Positions 62,651 to 64,000 of a DNA stretch of 64,000 nucleotides are shown here, in pieces. The notes under the pieces are model-generated. The model ran no database searches, was not told the DNA's origin, and worked only from the letters and a program-made list of their open reading frames with translations. A program made the translations under genes and the position numbers. This DNA is from Phytophthora colocasiae. Its lineage: Eukaryota > Oomycota > Peronosporomycetes > Peronosporales > Peronosporaceae. Location of the stretch: NCBI GenBank assembly GCA_018806915.1, contig JAGKQI010000092.1:528544-592543 (forward strand), written 5' to 3'. Positions within the stretch are counted from its first letter, which is position 1. Every line of letters begins with the position of its first letter.

Positions 62651-64000
62651 TGTGACCAGGTCACAACGCTGAGATCGCGGATGCAGATCTGGATGTCTAT
62701 CTGGATAAAGTGTGGAGATCTTATATTTTTCGTGGAGATTTTATATTTTTCTTGTATATGCATGTGAAACCGGGTGATTGGATGCAAAGTTGGAGGAAAT
62801 TACGTGGAATTGAAAAGAAGTTAGGCTGAAACGATCAGAAGTCGAGTGGGAAGGGATAAAGAACAACAATCACTTTCTGGAGATCACTTTCTGGAGGGTT
62901 CTGTCTAAGCCTCTTCTCTGAGCTCTCATTTTCGTTTTGGAGAGATTTCGACGACATGGACTACCGAGCTGTTATTGATCGCGGCGAGCAGCTGCGCGAG
63001 GTGTATCCTGAGCTTCCGAGCTGTTTCCGTCTGCATCAGCGTGGCAAAGAGCACTGCACCTGGCGTTGTCACCGTTGAGACTGGTGACGCTGAGCAACGT
63101 GCTGATGAGCTCCGTCAGCTCTGGCGTTCTCAGAACACCGCTACCGACGGCGTAACCAACGCCGACGATTAGTTGCAGCGAAGAAGGCTGCATGCGGAGA
63201 CGAACAAGCAGGAGAAACGATGGTGTTACGGAGGGCAGTTGAGTTGCCAGCAGCGTGGTATCCTGTGGCAGTATGTGCACAAGCTGCGGTCGCTGCCATA
63301 CCCAGTATCGTGGGAAGTCTGCGAGTTGATGACCGGCTACACAACCAAGGGAGTAAAGGACGGGTATTAGAGGTGGAAGGCGAAGCAGTCGATCGATTCT
63401 CTCACTAAATAGAGTCAAGATGCAGAGGCGACTTATCAGTCTGATTGGGTTCTCATCGACGATGAAGCGCGTGATGAGCTGTCGCTCAATAGTACGGCAC
63501 GGACGACTGACAAAGGTGATGAAAACGAACGCTCGACTTACTGGAACGCTCCGTCAGGCGAAAGCGATGCTCCCGATGAGTGGGTGTCTGGTGATGAATA
63601 TCCATACCCGAACGCCTACAAGAGCACTGTGCTGAACTACATGGTGCTGCGGCCGAGAAGCGGATCATGCGGTTGGAGGCTGAGGCTGAGAAATTGCAGA
63701 AGCTTGCGGACACCAATCGTGTCAAACTTCGTATCAGGTGGAGCCATCGTTCGTGGGAAATGGATGCGAGTGAGACTTATCCTCCGACCTCGGACAGCGC
63801 ATTCAAGCACGTGGAGCCTTCGTGAGGGGCATCTGAATTGCTTTAAGCAGAAGCGCGTGACCAAAGCTTTACGATGGCGACGATTTCTGCATGTGGATGA
63901 CCTTATCCACACGCAGTGTATTAAGCTCCAAGCGTCAGGAGGGAGGGAAACAGCAGCCGAGATCGAACGAGTCATCACCCCCTACGGAAGGCACCTCGCG
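62651..64000 (+). repeat. Unit 38 (partial, B-type, degraded)
   Basis: LTR-like 62651 to about 62956, leader with ATG at 62957, then a disordered leader (63015-63080), amber at 63368-63370, coiled coil to about 63825. From 63847 to the end it is full of indels; the integrase tail and chromodomain lie outside the window. Confidence 0.88.

Larger units (their letters stand above)
1..64000. repeat. Tandem array of a deleted chromovirus (Ty3/gypsy) LTR-retrotransposon unit
   Basis: The same 1.60-1.80 kb sequence recurs from end to end: 36 complete units, two partial ones at the window edges and one cut by an inversion. Each complete unit is one LTR-like segment plus one internal region, so the array reads LTR-internal-LTR-internal. 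The period, measured between chromodomain stop codons, runs from 1602 to 1799 bp. No base outside the array is seen, so its true size is larger than the window. Chromodomain, integrase-tail and LTR parts differ between copies by only a few bases, while small indels are common in the gag-like part. This is a mobile-element-derived satellite, not a gene cluster. Confidence 0.95.
49385..64000 (+). repeat. Right arm of the array, units 30-38, coding on the plus strand
   Basis: From 49385 every element reads on the plus strand. Four class A units come first (30-33), then four B-trunc units (34-37) and a rearranged B-type unit (38) cut by the window end. Units 30-33 share private variants: a 6-bp loss in the coiled coil and a C to T change giving LSYPV instead of LPYPV. 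The arm is therefore not a mirror copy of the adjacent left arm. Confidence 0.95.

Noticed and set aside
1..64000. CRISPR array
   Set aside because: The repeats are over 1.6 kb and contiguous, with no unique spacers, and the coding content is a eukaryotic retroelement.
1..64000. Ribosomal DNA or a tandem host gene family
   Set aside because: No rRNA-like sequence is present, and every unit I examined has broken frames from integrase tail to chromodomain.

Overview
The whole window is one tandem array. I see no single-copy gene, RNA gene or unrelated spacer in the 64 kb. The unit is 1.60-1.80 kb long. Its coding sense is a wreck of a Ty3/gypsy LTR retrotransposon of the chromovirus type. Each unit has about 305 bp of LTR-like non-coding DNA, then an unidentified gag-like or leader coding region with a coiled coil, then the integrase C-terminal tail (motif GYHIFPVVHVSKLK), then a chromodomain, a stop codon, a short purine-rich tract and the next LTR-like segment. 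Protease, reverse transcriptase, RNase H and the integrase catalytic core are absent from every unit. The style of the integrase tail and chromodomain, and an oomycete-like initiator motif before the start codon, suggest an oomycete genome (Phytophthora or a downy mildew relative). That assignment rests on family recognition, not on a search.

Layout. Positions 1-49383 hold a partial unit (0), 28 complete units (1-28) and a truncated unit (29), all coding on the minus strand. At 49383/49385 the array flips with one extra base between the arms. Positions 49385-64000 hold 8 complete units (30-37) and a partial one (38), all coding on the plus strand. The two arms point away from each other. In all there are 36 complete units, 37 chromodomain copies and 38 LTR-like segments.

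Units fall into three structural classes that differ in the gag-like region. Class A (about 1.60-1.63 kb) lacks a 176-bp segment. Class B-full (about 1.77-1.80 kb) has everything. Class B-trunc (about 1.69-1.72 kb) lacks the start of the region instead. They occur in blocks: A in units 0-10, B types in 11-21, mixed in 22-29, A in 30-33, B-trunc in 34-37. Point variants also occur in blocks, and the two far ends of the window share older-looking variants that the middle has lost.

Function. No unit can encode a working transposon, and every unit I examined has the integrase tail and chromodomain in different frames. Even so, the chromodomain frame (95 codons, aromatic cage Y26, W53, Y56) is open in 30 of 37 copies. 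The likeliest reading is a satellite-like array that grew from a one-LTR deletion derivative, by recombination between LTRs or from circular DNA, and was then homogenised locally. Its palindromic layout with divergent promoters could give long hairpin or double-stranded RNA and heterochromatin; that part is inference.
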